In this document: positions 31,475 through 40,107 of the stretch, piece after piece | How positions within the stretch are numbered: position 1 is the stretch's first letter | How the letters are laid out: each line of letters starts with the position of its first letter | NCBI GenBank assembly: GCA_965249775.1 | Contig: OZ252253.1 | Span: 3,348,001 to 3,412,000 of the forward strand | DNA length: 64,000 nucleotides | From: UBA822 sp965249775 | Lineage (GTDB): Bacteria > Gemmatimonadota > Gemmatimonadetes > Longimicrobiales > Gaopeijiaceae | Reading direction: 5' to 3' | Notes under the pieces: model-generated | Databases searched by the model: none | What the model was told of the DNA's origin: nothing | Seen by the model: the letters and a program-made list of their open reading frames with translations, nothing else | Made by a program: the position numbers and the translations under genes

Positions 31475-33418
31475 CTAGTGATAGTATGACATGACGCCCG
31501 GCTCGATCTTGCCCAAGAAACCGGGTGGCTGATCGCGCAGCCAGAATTCCTTGCGCGCCTGGACGTTGACCACGGCCGGCCGGCTCTCGTTCAGGGCTAC
31601 GGCGTAGGCTCGCTCGAGCGCCGGCGTGAACTCATCGGGAGTGGTCACGTACTCGCCGTAACCGCCCAACGCCTCGCCCATCTTGTCGTAACGGAGGTTC
31701 TCCTGGAACAGATGGACCGGGAGCCCGATCTGGTTGTTCACCTGGCCGGACCACGTCCCCCAAGCGTTGTTGTTGTAGACGATGACCACGACGGGCATCC
31801 GATACTTCGAGAGCGTCTCGACCTCCATGCCGGTAAAGCCGAAGCCGGCATCACCCGTGATGGCGATGACGGGATGCCCCTGGTAGTTAGCTTGGGGGCC
31901 CACCCCGTCGCGCACCGCGGCGGCCACGCCGACCGCGTAGCCGACATCGGGACCGATCGCTCCGTATTGGTAGGCCCCGTTGATGATCTGCCCGGGCCGG
32001 TACGCGCGGAGGTAGCGACGCGTATAGCGGGCGATTCCATAGCCGCCCTGCAGGATGGTGGTCCGATCCTTCGGCAGCCCCCCGCCGTGGACGAAGTCGG
32101 CCAGCTCCTTGCCGATCACAGCGGGGTGCACGGCATCGGTGTAGCCCAGGCCGGTCTGGTAGTACTCCTCGTTCTCCGTCTCGAATGCTTGTCGCGCGGC
32201 GGCGATCTCTCCCACCCATTGATCCCGACGCTGTCGCGTCACTGCCGCCGCCAAGGCTTCGAGGGCAGCCTTCTCGTCGCTTACGATTCCCAGGTCGATC
32301 GGAAGATTCCGCCCGATGTCCTCGGCTGATGGATCGATCCGGATGTATCGCGTATCGGGACCGAACGCGAACTCTCCCAGCGTCGGCATGCAGTATTGAC
32401 CGACCAGCAGGACGACGTCGGCGCTCATGAGCGCCCCTGGGGCCGCAGAGGCGCACAGCTCGTGATCGGCCGGGAACTGGCCTTTTGTCGCTCCTGACTC
32501 GACAACCGGAATGTGGGCCTTCTCGGCGAGCTCCCGCAGCGCGTCCCACGCCCGACTGTAGAAGACCCCGTTGCTCGACACGATCATGGGGCGGTCGGCG
32601 TTCCGCAGCATCGCCGCCGCCGCGTCGATCGCATCAGGGTCCGGATGCGGCTTCGTCTCCGTTCGATACTTGGTATGCTCGAAGAAGAACTCCAGCTCGC
32701 TGGCGTCGTCGAACCTGGCGCGTGCGATCTCCGCTGGGAAATCGAGGTGGACCGGCCCCGGCACGCCGCTCCTGAGCTGCCGGAACGCATAACCCGCGTA
32801 TTCCCAGACCCGAGAGGGCGTAATCATCCGCTTGCCGTATTTGCGCAGGCCCTCGGTGGTGGGCTGCTGGTAGGCATCCTGGATCCCCTGCTCGGAGTCT
32901 TCGGCGAACACCGACTTGTTGCTGGCGAGCACAAGGACGGGCGAGCGGGCCGCGTTGGCGGTCGCGATCGCGTTGATCATGTTGGTAAACCCGGGCCCCT
33001 CGGTCCCCGAGGTGGCCGCGACCTCGCCCGTCGCGCGGCAAAACGCGTCGGCGGCATGGCACTGAGATCCCTCGTGGCGCCCGCCGTAGGTCGGAATCCC
33101 GGTGTCGGCGATCGCGTGCACGACATCGTAATTGCCAGGGCAGCAAAACAGCGCCTTGACCCCCTCCTCATGGCACGCGCGAGCAAACACCTGGGCGCCT
33201 CTCATCGGGAAGTCGATGGTCGGCAAGCTGGCCTTCTTGGCTGCCTCGAACTCGGGGGGGATGGTAATCGGATCCGCGTCGGCCTCCTGGGCGCTGGCCC
33301 TGACTCCGGTCGTTCCCAGCGCGGCGGTGGCACCCGCCCCGAGCACGGCCTTCTTCATGAAAGCGCGGCGTGACGTGTCGGCTGCGGCCTCTGACGATTT
33401 CTTCGTGGTTTTGCTCAT
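31475..33418 (-). CDS. Tat-exported thiamine-diphosphate enzyme (acetolactate-synthase-like)
   Basis: The product has about 647 residues. The N-terminus 'DTSRRAFMKKAVLGAGATAALGTTG' is a twin-arginine signal. The PYR domain has the catalytic Glu in 'YGGRHEGSQCHAADAFCRATG'; the ThDP-binding domain has 'GDAGFGFTGMEVETLSKYRMPVVVIVYNNN', the GDG-to-NN motif with GDA. A central domain binds a second cofactor in some relatives. Its closest pattern is the acetolactate-synthase/oxalyl-CoA-decarboxylase group; the substrate is unknown. The cytoplasmic cofactor fits Tat export of a folded enzyme. GGAGG lies upstream of the ATG at 33418. Confidence 0.88.
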   Translation of the reverse strand: MSKTTKKSSEAAADTSRRAFMKKAVLGAGATAALGTTGVRASAQEADADPITIPPEFEAAKKASLPTIDFPMRGAQVFARACHEEGVKALFCCPGNYDVVHAIADTGIPTYGGRHEGSQCHAADAFCRATGEVAATSGTEGPGFTNMINAIATANAARSPVLVLASNKSVFAEDSEQGIQDAYQQPTTEGLRKYGKRMITPSRVWEYAGYAFRQLRSGVPGPVHLDFPAEIARARFDDASELEFFFEHTKYRTETKPHPDPDAIDAAAAMLRNADRPMIVSSNGVFYSRAWDALRELAEKAHIPVVESGATKGQFPADHELCASAAPGALMSADVVLLVGQYCMPTLGEFAFGPDTRYIRIDPSAEDIGRNLPIDLGIVSDEKAALEALAAAVTRQRRDQWVGEIAAARQAFETENEEYYQTGLGYTDAVHPAVIGKELADFVHGGGLPKDRTTILQGGYGIARYTRRYLRAYRPGQIINGAYQYGAIGPDVGYAVGVAAAVRDGVGPQANYQGHPVIAITGDAGFGFTGMEVETLSKYRMPVVVIVYNNNAWGTWSGQVNNQIGLPVHLFQENLRYDKMGEALGGYGEYVTTPDEFTPALERAYAVALNESRPAVVNVQARKEFWLRDQPPGFLGKIEPGVMSYYH

Positions 33419-33437
33419 TGGATGTCCTCCATCCGCG

Positions 33438-33466
33438 ATGCTACCCAGCCACCAGGAGGACGTCAA
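33438..33466 (-). promoter_or_regulatory. Sigma70-like promoter, internal copy (before the ThDP gene)
   Basis: On the minus strand TTGACG (33466-33461) and TAGCAT (33443-33438) are separated by exactly 17 bases. The same cassette occurs at 37901-37929 with the same spacing. It would let the ThDP gene be transcribed separately from the upstream kinase genes. Confidence 0.6.
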
Positions 33467-33492
33467 CATTTCGGGGGCCTGACTTTACGCCA

Positions 33493-34185
33493 TTAGCGCC
33501 CCGGTGATGGTTCGGGAGCCTCGACCGTTACCAATACACTGTCCCTCATGGCGTCGACCGTTGCGACGAGGTAGGCGCTTCCGGGCTCGAGTGCCGTAAC
33601 ACGCCTGTTGATTAGGTACACCACACGCGGATCGGACGACCGGACCACGACCCTGCCATCATCGATGATGATCCCGCCGCCGGGATCGACAATCCTCAAT
33701 TGGAGCTCCTGCCAATTACCCTCGCTCATCACGCGGCTCTCGAGAAGCATGATGAAGGAGGCGATGGTCGGCTGCGCTATCGGGACCGGGGGCGAGACGT
33801 CTGCCGGCCGTGTCGGCAGCGCCGGCAGTGTTTCGGGGGTGGACACAGCGATCTCGACGAAGTCGCGCAGCCCTCCGATGGCGGCGTATACGCGTGTGCG
33901 CCCCACTTCTCTGGCCAGCACCAGGCCCTGGCGATTCACCAACGCCACTAGCGGATCATCGACCCTCCAACTCGCCGATTCGACGGACACCGGCTCTCCG
34001 TCCTCGTTCACGGCTGAAGCGGTCAGCCTCACGGTATCGCCCGGCAGGATCACGTCTCGAGGAGACTCCATGCTGACCGTGATCGCCGTGACGGACCCTG
34101 CCGCAGACCCGCCGTCCGCCCCCATCGACTCGCTCAACTGACTCTGGACCACGAACACGATCGCGATCAGAGCGAGAACCGACAC
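33493..34185 (-). CDS. Membrane-anchored BIG2-like domain protein (possibly the split-off tail of the kinase)
   Basis: The product has 230 residues from a GTG at 34185. It starts with a membrane segment ('VLALIAIVFVVQSQL'), then an Ig-like domain with 'VILPGDTVRLTASAVNEDGEPVSVESASWRVDDPLVALVNRQGLVLAREVGRTRVYA', the BIG2 pattern, then a second strand-rich region ending 'SAYLVATVDAMRDSVLVTVEAPEP'. No good ribosome binding site is present, and the same frame stays open upstream through the kinase's C-terminal linker. In that light it may be the outer part of the kinase, shifted out of frame by repeat changes. If separate, it is a periplasmic protein held by one helix. Confidence 0.7.
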   Translation of the reverse strand: MSVLALIAIVFVVQSQLSESMGADGGSAAGSVTAITVSMESPRDVILPGDTVRLTASAVNEDGEPVSVESASWRVDDPLVALVNRQGLVLAREVGRTRVYAAIGGLRDFVEIAVSTPETLPALPTRPADVSPPVPIAQPTIASFIMLLESRVMSEGNWQELQLRIVDPGGGIIIDDGRVVVRSSDPRVVYLINRRVTALEPGSAYLVATVDAMRDSVLVTVEAPEPSPGR

Positions 34186-34259
34186 GGCCCCAACCGCCCG
34201 CCGCCACCGGGGTTCGTGCGCCGCCTTCCGAATCAGAGCGAGAACAGGCGCGGCCCCAA
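34167..34259 (-). repeat. 66-bp-spaced direct repeat at the kinase/BIG2 junction
   Basis: CAGAGCGAGAAC plus CGGCCCCAA (plus strand) recur at 34168-34193 and 34234-34259. Each copy carries an in-frame TGA for the kinase (34235-34233 and 34169-34167), so the kinase end has been duplicated. Shorter repeats encoding 'ARKA'-like basic text continue to about 34390. Confidence 0.75.
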
Positions 34260-36191
34260 GCGCCGGTCGCTGCCAAGCGCCGGCTTCCGAGCGCTCTCCC
34301 GGGGTGTGTCCCCTGCCTTCCGAGCCTTCCCCCGGGGTGCGCGTGCCGCTTTCCGAGCCCTCTCCGGGCCGATCGCAACTGCCGGCTCGCGGGGTACGGT
34401 CTTCTGGTCGCCCGAAGCTGGCGAGGGGGGCGGGGGTTCGATCGCCTCTTCCTCAAGCGTAGCCCACACGGCGACCCTGGCCGTGGCTCTCACGTCACCG
34501 GCTGCGGCGGTCACTATAGCCGTGCCCGCGGCGTGCCCACTGACCTCGCCGATCTTCGATACCCTAGCGACCTCCTCGTCACTACAACTCCAGACCAGGT
34601 CAGACTGTATGGCTGTGCCGCGGCGATCGCGCACTACTGCGCTCAAGGGGACCGTCTCCCCCGTCTCGATCTCGATGGTCCCGGGCTCGACGACGATGTC
34701 GGCCGGGCTGGGCTCCGACACGCCCAGAGTCACCGAAGCCTCCACACTTCCTGCGGTGGCGATGATCGACACCACTCCGGGAGAGAGGGCGATCACCCGA
34801 CCACTTTCGACTATGGCGACGGATGGATCACTACTCGACCATCCTATCTCCGCATCGGCAAGCTCCGCTCCTTCGGCGCCCTCCGCGCGTGCTCGAAGGT
34901 CGAACGATTCACCGGGCTCCAGCCACTCTGGCAATCTGGCAACGTAGACGGCCGTGGGCACATCGACCGCCGTGGGCGCCTCGGACTCACTAGTCGAGGC
35001 TCTGGGCACAGAGCTGAGCGTGGAGTCCGTGTCGAGGCCGGCCTTCCCCTCGACATCTCGGGGAATCAACTCGACGATCGACGCCCGCACGGGATCTGCA
35101 TGCCCAAGTGGTGCACCGCCCATGCCTACCACTGCGGCGTCCAGATTCGGCCAGCGATCTGCGGGGTCCCTCGCCAACATCCGCGTGACCGCCTCTGCGA
35201 CGGGAGGCGGGCAGTCTTGTCTCAATTCCTCGATGGGCTTGGGGTCCTCCGATCCGTGAGCCAGGAGAACCGAATATTGAGTCCCGGTGAAGGGCGCGTG
35301 GCCACAGAGCATTTCATAGGCCACGATACCGAGAGAGTATTGATCCCCCGCGCCGGTGAGCGGCTCACCCTTGCACTGCTCGGGGCTCATGTACTCCGGT
35401 GTCCCTATGATCAGACCCGTACCCGTTAGAGTAAGACCGCTTGACTCGGCGACTTTCGAGATGCCGAAGTCGGTTAAGAACGCGTCGCCTTCGCCGTCGA
35501 TCATGATGTTGGCGGGCTTCACGTCTCGATGGATGACTCCCCCACCCCGCCGATGGGCGTGGGCAAGCGCACTGCCGACCTGGAAAAGCAGGGCCTGAAT
35601 GACAGGGATCGGGAGCGGACCATGAGTCTTCACGACCTTTCGCAGTGAGCAGCCTTCCACGAAGTCCATCACGAAGTAGTGCAGGTCGTCGAACGATCGA
35701 ACGGCGTATATGGTGACGATGTGCGGGTGCCGGAGCGAGGCCACGGTGCGTGCCTCGAGACGAAACCGCTCCACCATGTTTTGGTCGGATAGGAGCTGCG
35801 GGGCGATGACCTTGATCGCCACCTTTCGATTCAGCGCGATGTCCCTCGCGAGGTAGACCGCCCCCATGGCACCCCTGCCGATCTCCCCGACGATCTCGAA
35901 CTCGCCTTTCGTCGCTCGGGTCAGCCGAGCCAGAACCTCCTCCCAGATGGAAGAAAGAGAACCGGAACCGGAAATCGGCCGAACCTGTCCGCAGCCCGAG
36001 CAGTATTGGTCCCCGGGCTGCATACGTCCGCCGCAACCGGGGCAGTTCGTCAGAAACTCGCCCGAGGCGACGAGCGTCTGGGTCGGGATGCCGGGTGCCT
36101 GGCTGAGGGTGGATCCGCAACCTGAGCAGTACTCGGCCCCGGGCGCGGAGAGACGACCACAAGAGGCGCAGGACAGCGATTCTTCTGCCAT
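34233..36191 (-). CDS. Ser/Thr protein kinase with zinc ribbons and BIG2 domains
   Basis: The product has 652 residues. Two zinc ribbons ('CASCGRLSAPGAEYCSGCG' near residue 8; 'CPGCGGRMQPGDQYCSGCG' near 55) lead to a Hanks-type kinase (about 95-360): glycine loop 'IGRGAMGAVYLA', 'VAIKVI', catalytic 'VIHRDVKPANIM', 'DFGIS' and 'GTPEYMSPEQ'. Two BIG2-like domains follow ('GESFDLRARAEGAEGAELADAEIGWSSSDPSVAIVESG' start), then a basic K/R/A-rich linker. No membrane helix is present before the stop, unusual for a kinase with Ig-like domains. Its ATG overlaps the cyclase stop by one base. Confidence 0.93.
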   Translation of the reverse strand: MAEESLSCASCGRLSAPGAEYCSGCGSTLSQAPGIPTQTLVASGEFLTNCPGCGGRMQPGDQYCSGCGQVRPISGSGSLSSIWEEVLARLTRATKGEFEIVGEIGRGAMGAVYLARDIALNRKVAIKVIAPQLLSDQNMVERFRLEARTVASLRHPHIVTIYAVRSFDDLHYFVMDFVEGCSLRKVVKTHGPLPIPVIQALLFQVGSALAHAHRRGGGVIHRDVKPANIMIDGEGDAFLTDFGISKVAESSGLTLTGTGLIIGTPEYMSPEQCKGEPLTGAGDQYSLGIVAYEMLCGHAPFTGTQYSVLLAHGSEDPKPIEELRQDCPPPVAEAVTRMLARDPADRWPNLDAAVVGMGGAPLGHADPVRASIVELIPRDVEGKAGLDTDSTLSSVPRASTSESEAPTAVDVPTAVYVARLPEWLEPGESFDLRARAEGAEGAELADAEIGWSSSDPSVAIVESGRVIALSPGVVSIIATAGSVEASVTLGVSEPSPADIVVEPGTIEIETGETVPLSAVVRDRRGTAIQSDLVWSCSDEEVARVSKIGEVSGHAAGTAIVTAAAGDVRATARVAVWATLEEEAIEPPPPSPASGDQKTVPREPAVAIGPERARKAARAPRGKARKAGDTPRESARKPALGSDRRLGPRLFSL

Positions 36192-37795
36192 CAGCTAGGA
36201 GCGCCTCCTATTCGGAGGGCCTGGATCTGATCCCGAAGCTCGTAGCATGGCACCCTACGTGAGATTCCCTTGAGCTCGCGATCGCCGACAAACTTCGTAA
36301 CATAGTTTCCCGGCAGAGCCTCCATGGTGGTATCGGACACAACGATCTGACCAGGCAGCGCGACGGTGGACTCGAGCCTAGCGGCGAGGTTCACCGTAGC
36401 GCCTAGGACCGTGTAGTCGCTACGACGCACGGATCCGATGTCCCCGGCCACTACCCTTCCCGAGTGCATGCCTACCCGGAAGCGGAGCGGGGTGGCCCCG
36501 GGTAACGTCTCATTCAACTGTCGAAGCGCCCGCCTCATTTCGAGGGCGGCGTCGGCTGCGCGCCGGGCGTGATCCGTGGCGGCCACAGGCGCGCCAAACA
36601 CGGCCATGATGCAGTCGCCGATGAACTTGTCGACAGTTCCCTCGTGGCTGAAGATCACCTCGGTCAACTCGCTGAAATAATGATTCAGTAGTTCCACGAC
36701 GTCGCGAGGGCCGATCGTCTCGCACACATCTGTGAAGCCTACCAGATCCGCGAAGAGAACGGTCGCCTCTCTCTCGTCCCCCAAAAGGGCTTCGGCAGCC
36801 CCTTCTGCTCCCGTCGTGATACGCTCGATCACTGCGGGAGAGTGGTACCGCTCGAGCCGTCTCTGCATCAGCCGTTGGCTGATCACCATATCCTGTAGAC
36901 GCGACTGGTCGATGGCTACCGCGAGGTGATTGGCCAACGCTGACAGAAGATCGACGTCTTCTTGAACAAAAGCCTCAGTCTTCAGGGTTGTATCGACATA
37001 GATCAATCCGTCCACGCTGTCACCGTGCCAGAGGGGAGCCGCCATCGCCGAACGAATGCCCATCTTCACTACGGACGACCCCCCGGCAAATCGCTCGTCG
37101 CGCTGGGCATCCGTGGTCATCACAGAGACCCGTTCATTGTAGACCTTCTCGGCAATCGTACGGGAGAAGTGAATCGTTGAATCGCCGGAGCCAACATCAT
37201 TCTTCACACATTTCGCCACCAGGCCTTGCTCAGCCTCGTCCCAGAGCATGATGCACCCACGCTGGACCGGCAAAGCCTCGAAAACGATGTCCAGAACACT
37301 CTCGAAGGTCTCTTCCAGGTCGGAGCTCTCGAGCAGAGTTCGTGAAGTCTCGCTGACCATCTTGAGTAGACGCTGTAGCCGCGTGACGTCGGGTGCAAGC
37401 GAGCCCAGCTCGGCGAAGTCGACCGCCGGGCTGAACACTGCTCGGGGGTTGGGTCCAGACGGAGCCAAGGCAACCACGGAAGCCGTCGGCCTGGGTGGAA
37501 TGGTGCCGTCCTCCTCCATGAACGTCAGGCACATCTCCTCGATCATGATGCAATCGCCGTGTGCCAGCGCTCCATCGACCGTTTCCCTGTCGTTGATCTG
37601 GATCCCGCACTTGCTTTCGAGATCCTTCACCCGCCAACCGTCGCTCGTCCTATAGACCTTGGCGTGCCAGCGGGAAACATAGGGGCGGCCGATCACGAGA
37701 TCGTTGGTAGGTTCACGGCCGATGGTCAGCTCTTCCTTCTCTAGAGGGACAACGACTTGACGCCCGTCGATCTCGTAGAGGATCTGCGCGCGCAC
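36191..37795 (-). CDS. FHA-GAF-adenylate/guanylate cyclase
   Basis: The product has 534 residues. An FHA domain ('LTIGREPTNDLVIGRPYVSRWHAKVYR', about 25-90) should bind phosphothreonine, a GAF domain spans about 165-315, and a class III cyclase domain follows ('ATVLFADLVGFTDVCETIG' and 'FIGDCIMAVFGAP' supply the two metal Asp; 'YTVLGATVNLAARLE' the transition-state Asn/Arg). FHA plus an adjacent Ser/Thr kinase suggests that the kinase's phosphorylation controls cyclic-nucleotide synthesis. The GTG start overlaps the stop of a 28-codon leader frame by one base. Confidence 0.93.
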   Translation of the reverse strand: MRAQILYEIDGRQVVVPLEKEELTIGREPTNDLVIGRPYVSRWHAKVYRTSDGWRVKDLESKCGIQINDRETVDGALAHGDCIMIEEMCLTFMEEDGTIPPRPTASVVALAPSGPNPRAVFSPAVDFAELGSLAPDVTRLQRLLKMVSETSRTLLESSDLEETFESVLDIVFEALPVQRGCIMLWDEAEQGLVAKCVKNDVGSGDSTIHFSRTIAEKVYNERVSVMTTDAQRDERFAGGSSVVKMGIRSAMAAPLWHGDSVDGLIYVDTTLKTEAFVQEDVDLLSALANHLAVAIDQSRLQDMVISQRLMQRRLERYHSPAVIERITTGAEGAAEALLGDEREATVLFADLVGFTDVCETIGPRDVVELLNHYFSELTEVIFSHEGTVDKFIGDCIMAVFGAPVAATDHARRAADAALEMRRALRQLNETLPGATPLRFRVGMHSGRVVAGDIGSVRRSDYTVLGATVNLAARLESTVALPGQIVVSDTTMEALPGNYVTKFVGDRELKGISRRVPCYELRDQIQALRIGGAPS

Positions 37796-37881
37796 TAGCC
37801 GACCACCTCCGGCTCGTCCCGATCCCTCGGTAGGGTGCTGTCAGCCGCGGCCCCTGATGGTTTCTGCGTGGTTCTGTTCAT
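37795..37881 (-). CDS. 28-codon leader peptide, remnant of a duplicated Tat-protein N-terminus
   Basis: The frame begins 'MNRTTQKPSGAAAD', matching 'MSKTTKKSSEAAAD' at the start of the ThDP enzyme, but then runs into unrelated codons and stops exactly on the GTG of the cyclase gene (one-base overlap). DNA from 37838 to 37949 aligns with 33376-33485 through promoter, ribosome binding site and start codon. Translation of this short frame would couple to the cyclase. Whether it is translated is not known. Confidence 0.55.
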   Translation of the reverse strand: MNRTTQKPSGAAADSTLPRDRDEPEVVG

Positions 37882-37900
37882 AGGGTGTTCTCTCCTCGCG

Positions 37901-37929
37901 ATGCTACCCAGCCGCCAGGAGCCCGTCAA
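37901..37929 (-). promoter_or_regulatory. Sigma70-like promoter, head of the cyclase-kinase cluster
   Basis: Minus strand TTGACG (37929-37924), 17-base spacer, TAGCAT (37906-37901). A GAGGAGAG and the leader ATG follow within about 25 bases. It is conserved with the internal copy before the ThDP gene. Confidence 0.6.
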
Positions 37930-37984
37930 CATTCTGGAGGGCTTGACTTGGTTGCGTTTGCCTCCAGGGCCGACACATTGAGGA

Positions 37985-37998
37985 GTTTCCACGGAAAC
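37985..37998. promoter_or_regulatory. Palindrome GTTTCC-AC-GGAAAC upstream of the PQQ dehydrogenase
   Basis: It shares 13 of 14 bases with the core of the palindrome at 14526-14545. It lies in the divergent intergenic region between the cyclase cluster promoter and the dehydrogenase ATG, 34 bases before the latter. Confidence 0.45.
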
Positions 37999-38031
37999 CG
38001 CACGATACCTCCCCGCTGAAGGAGAACATGA

Positions 38032-40107
38032 ATGACTAACACTTGGGTACTCAATCGGCGTGTGGCGGCGGGTGTGGTGGCCTTCGTGGCGGCGTTCGTG
38101 CTGTCGGGCGCATCAGCAGCGGCGCAATACGGTGCGACCAACGGAGAATGGCGAAGCTACGGCGCCGACGTGGGCGGCACGAAGTACTCTCCGTTGGACC
38201 AGATCGATGCCACGAATTTCAACCGCCTCGAGCAGGCGTGGAGTTGGACGACCGTCGACGCCATGCTGAGCATGGAAATATCCGGAGGCGAATGGACCTC
38301 CAGTTCCGCGAACGTCTTCGATGTGCTCCAGGAACGAACGGATGAGTTGTGGAGGGCCGACGCGCATCCGCGGGTCTTCAACCTGAAGGCGACGCCGCTG
38401 ATGGTGGGGGGCCGGCTTTTTTTGAATACGCCGCTCTCGGTCGGCGTGTCATTGGATGCGAAGACGGGCGAGCCGCGGTGGGTCTACAATCCCAAGAGCT
38501 ACGAAGACGGCACCACGTCGATGACCGTGATCTGGAACCAACGGGGTGTGGCCTATTGGACGGACGGGGCGGGCGATGAGCGGGTCTTCTGGGGAACCGG
38601 CAACGGCTACCTCATATGCGTCGACGCGGAGACGGGACGGCCCTGCGCGGACTTCGGCGAGAACGGTCGCGTGGACCTGCAGCAGACGCTTCCGAGAGCG
38701 CCGCGCGGAGATAGAGACTACCTGAACGCCCTGCTCTATTCGGTGCAATCACCTCCGCTGGTCATTCGAGACATCGTCGTCACTCCTGTATCCATCGCGG
38801 ACCGCAGAATCACCAAGGAGGCCATCCCCGGCTGGGTAAGGGGTTGGGACGTTCGCACGGGCGAAGAGCGTTGGGCCTTCCACACCGTTCCGCTGGAAGG
38901 CGAATTCGGGGTCGAGACGTGGGAGGACGATTCGTGGGAGTACTCGGGCCACGCTAACGTTTGGAGCACCTACAGCGGTGACGAGGAGCTCGGAATTCTC
39001 TACGCGCCCACGGGTACGGTGACCAACGACTTCTATGGCGGTCACAGACTCGGTGCGAACCTGTTTTCGGAGTCGCTTATTGCCATCGACGTCGAGACGG
39101 GCGAAAGAGTGTGGCATTTCCAGGCGGTCCATCACGGCCTGTGGGACTACGATTTTCCGACACACCCGAACCTCATCGACATCAACGTGGACGGCCGGGA
39201 GATCAAAGCGATCGCCCAGGTATCGAAGCAGGGTTTCACCTATGTGTTCGACAGGGCGACCGGCGAGCCTGTTTGGCCCATCGAGGAACGGCCCGTCGAT
39301 ACGGAGACCAACGTGCCCGGCGAGGTGGTCTGGCCGACACAACCCTTCCCGACGAAACCGGCGCCCTTCGACTATCAGGGCGTGTCGATCGACGACTTGA
39401 TCGATTTCACGCCGGAGCTTCGTCAGATGGCCATCGAGGCGATCCAGCCCTTCCGCTGGGGCCCCCTCTTCGAGCCGATTTCACTCCCCGTGGACGGCGG
39501 GACCCAAGGCACGATGCTACGGCCCGGCACGGGAGGCGCCATGAGCTGGACCGGCGCGGCCGTGGACCCCGAGACGGGCATCCTGTATGTGCCCTCTCAC
39601 GACTCGTTCCAGATGGTCCACCTGTACGAGCCGCAGGAGACGTTCCCAGGCCAAGCGACCGTCCGGTACACGCACGGTGGCCCAGGCGGTGTGCCCGCCA
39701 TGCCCAACGGGCTGCCCCTGTTCAAGGGGCCGTACTCGAGGATCACGGCGATCGACCTGAATACAGGCGACCACATCTGGATGCAGCCACACGGCAATGG
39801 AGACGACGTCCGCAATCACGAGGCACTCAGGGACCTCGATCTTCCCCCTCTGGGAGATAGAGTGGCACGCCCCAGTGGGCCGGTCCTCACCAGAACGCTG
39901 CTCATCACGGGAATGGAGAGTGGCGGGACCGACGACGGGCCCCAACTGGTGGCTCGCAACAAGATGACCGGTCGAATCGTCGGCGCCATCGACTTGCCGG
40001 AGGTCGTACTGGGCACGCCCATGACGTACATGGTCGACGGCGAGCAGTACATCGCTTTGACGGTGAGCAGCAATCCACCCCAGTTGCTGGCGTTTAAGCT
40101 ACCGTAG
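38032..40107 (+). CDS. Secreted PQQ-dependent dehydrogenase (glucose-dehydrogenase-like quinoprotein)
   Basis: The product has 691 residues. A signal peptide ends near 'SGASAAAQ'. 'GEWRSYGADVGGTKYSPLDQIDATNFNRLEQAW' is the classic first blade of the eight-bladed quinoprotein fold; 'TGRPCADFGENGRVDL', 'WDVRTGEERWAFHTVP', 'DVETGERVWHFQAVHHGLWDYD' and 'GQATVRYTHGGPGG' follow. No haem-c domain is fused. It is closest to the soluble parts of membrane glucose-type dehydrogenases; an alcohol or sugar substrate is likely. AAGGAG precedes the ATG. Its 3' end overlaps the convergent esterase gene by nine bases. Confidence 0.9.
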   Translation: MTNTWVLNRRVAAGVVAFVAAFVLSGASAAAQYGATNGEWRSYGADVGGTKYSPLDQIDATNFNRLEQAWSWTTVDAMLSMEISGGEWTSSSANVFDVLQERTDELWRADAHPRVFNLKATPLMVGGRLFLNTPLSVGVSLDAKTGEPRWVYNPKSYEDGTTSMTVIWNQRGVAYWTDGAGDERVFWGTGNGYLICVDAETGRPCADFGENGRVDLQQTLPRAPRGDRDYLNALLYSVQSPPLVIRDIVVTPVSIADRRITKEAIPGWVRGWDVRTGEERWAFHTVPLEGEFGVETWEDDSWEYSGHANVWSTYSGDEELGILYAPTGTVTNDFYGGHRLGANLFSESLIAIDVETGERVWHFQAVHHGLWDYDFPTHPNLIDINVDGREIKAIAQVSKQGFTYVFDRATGEPVWPIEERPVDTETNVPGEVVWPTQPFPTKPAPFDYQGVSIDDLIDFTPELRQMAIEAIQPFRWGPLFEPISLPVDGGTQGTMLRPGTGGAMSWTGAAVDPETGILYVPSHDSFQMVHLYEPQETFPGQATVRYTHGGPGGVPAMPNGLPLFKGPYSRITAIDLNTGDHIWMQPHGNGDDVRNHEALRDLDLPPLGDRVARPSGPVLTRTLLITGMESGGTDDGPQLVARNKMTGRIVGAIDLPEVVLGTPMTYMVDGEQYIALTVSSNPPQLLAFKLP

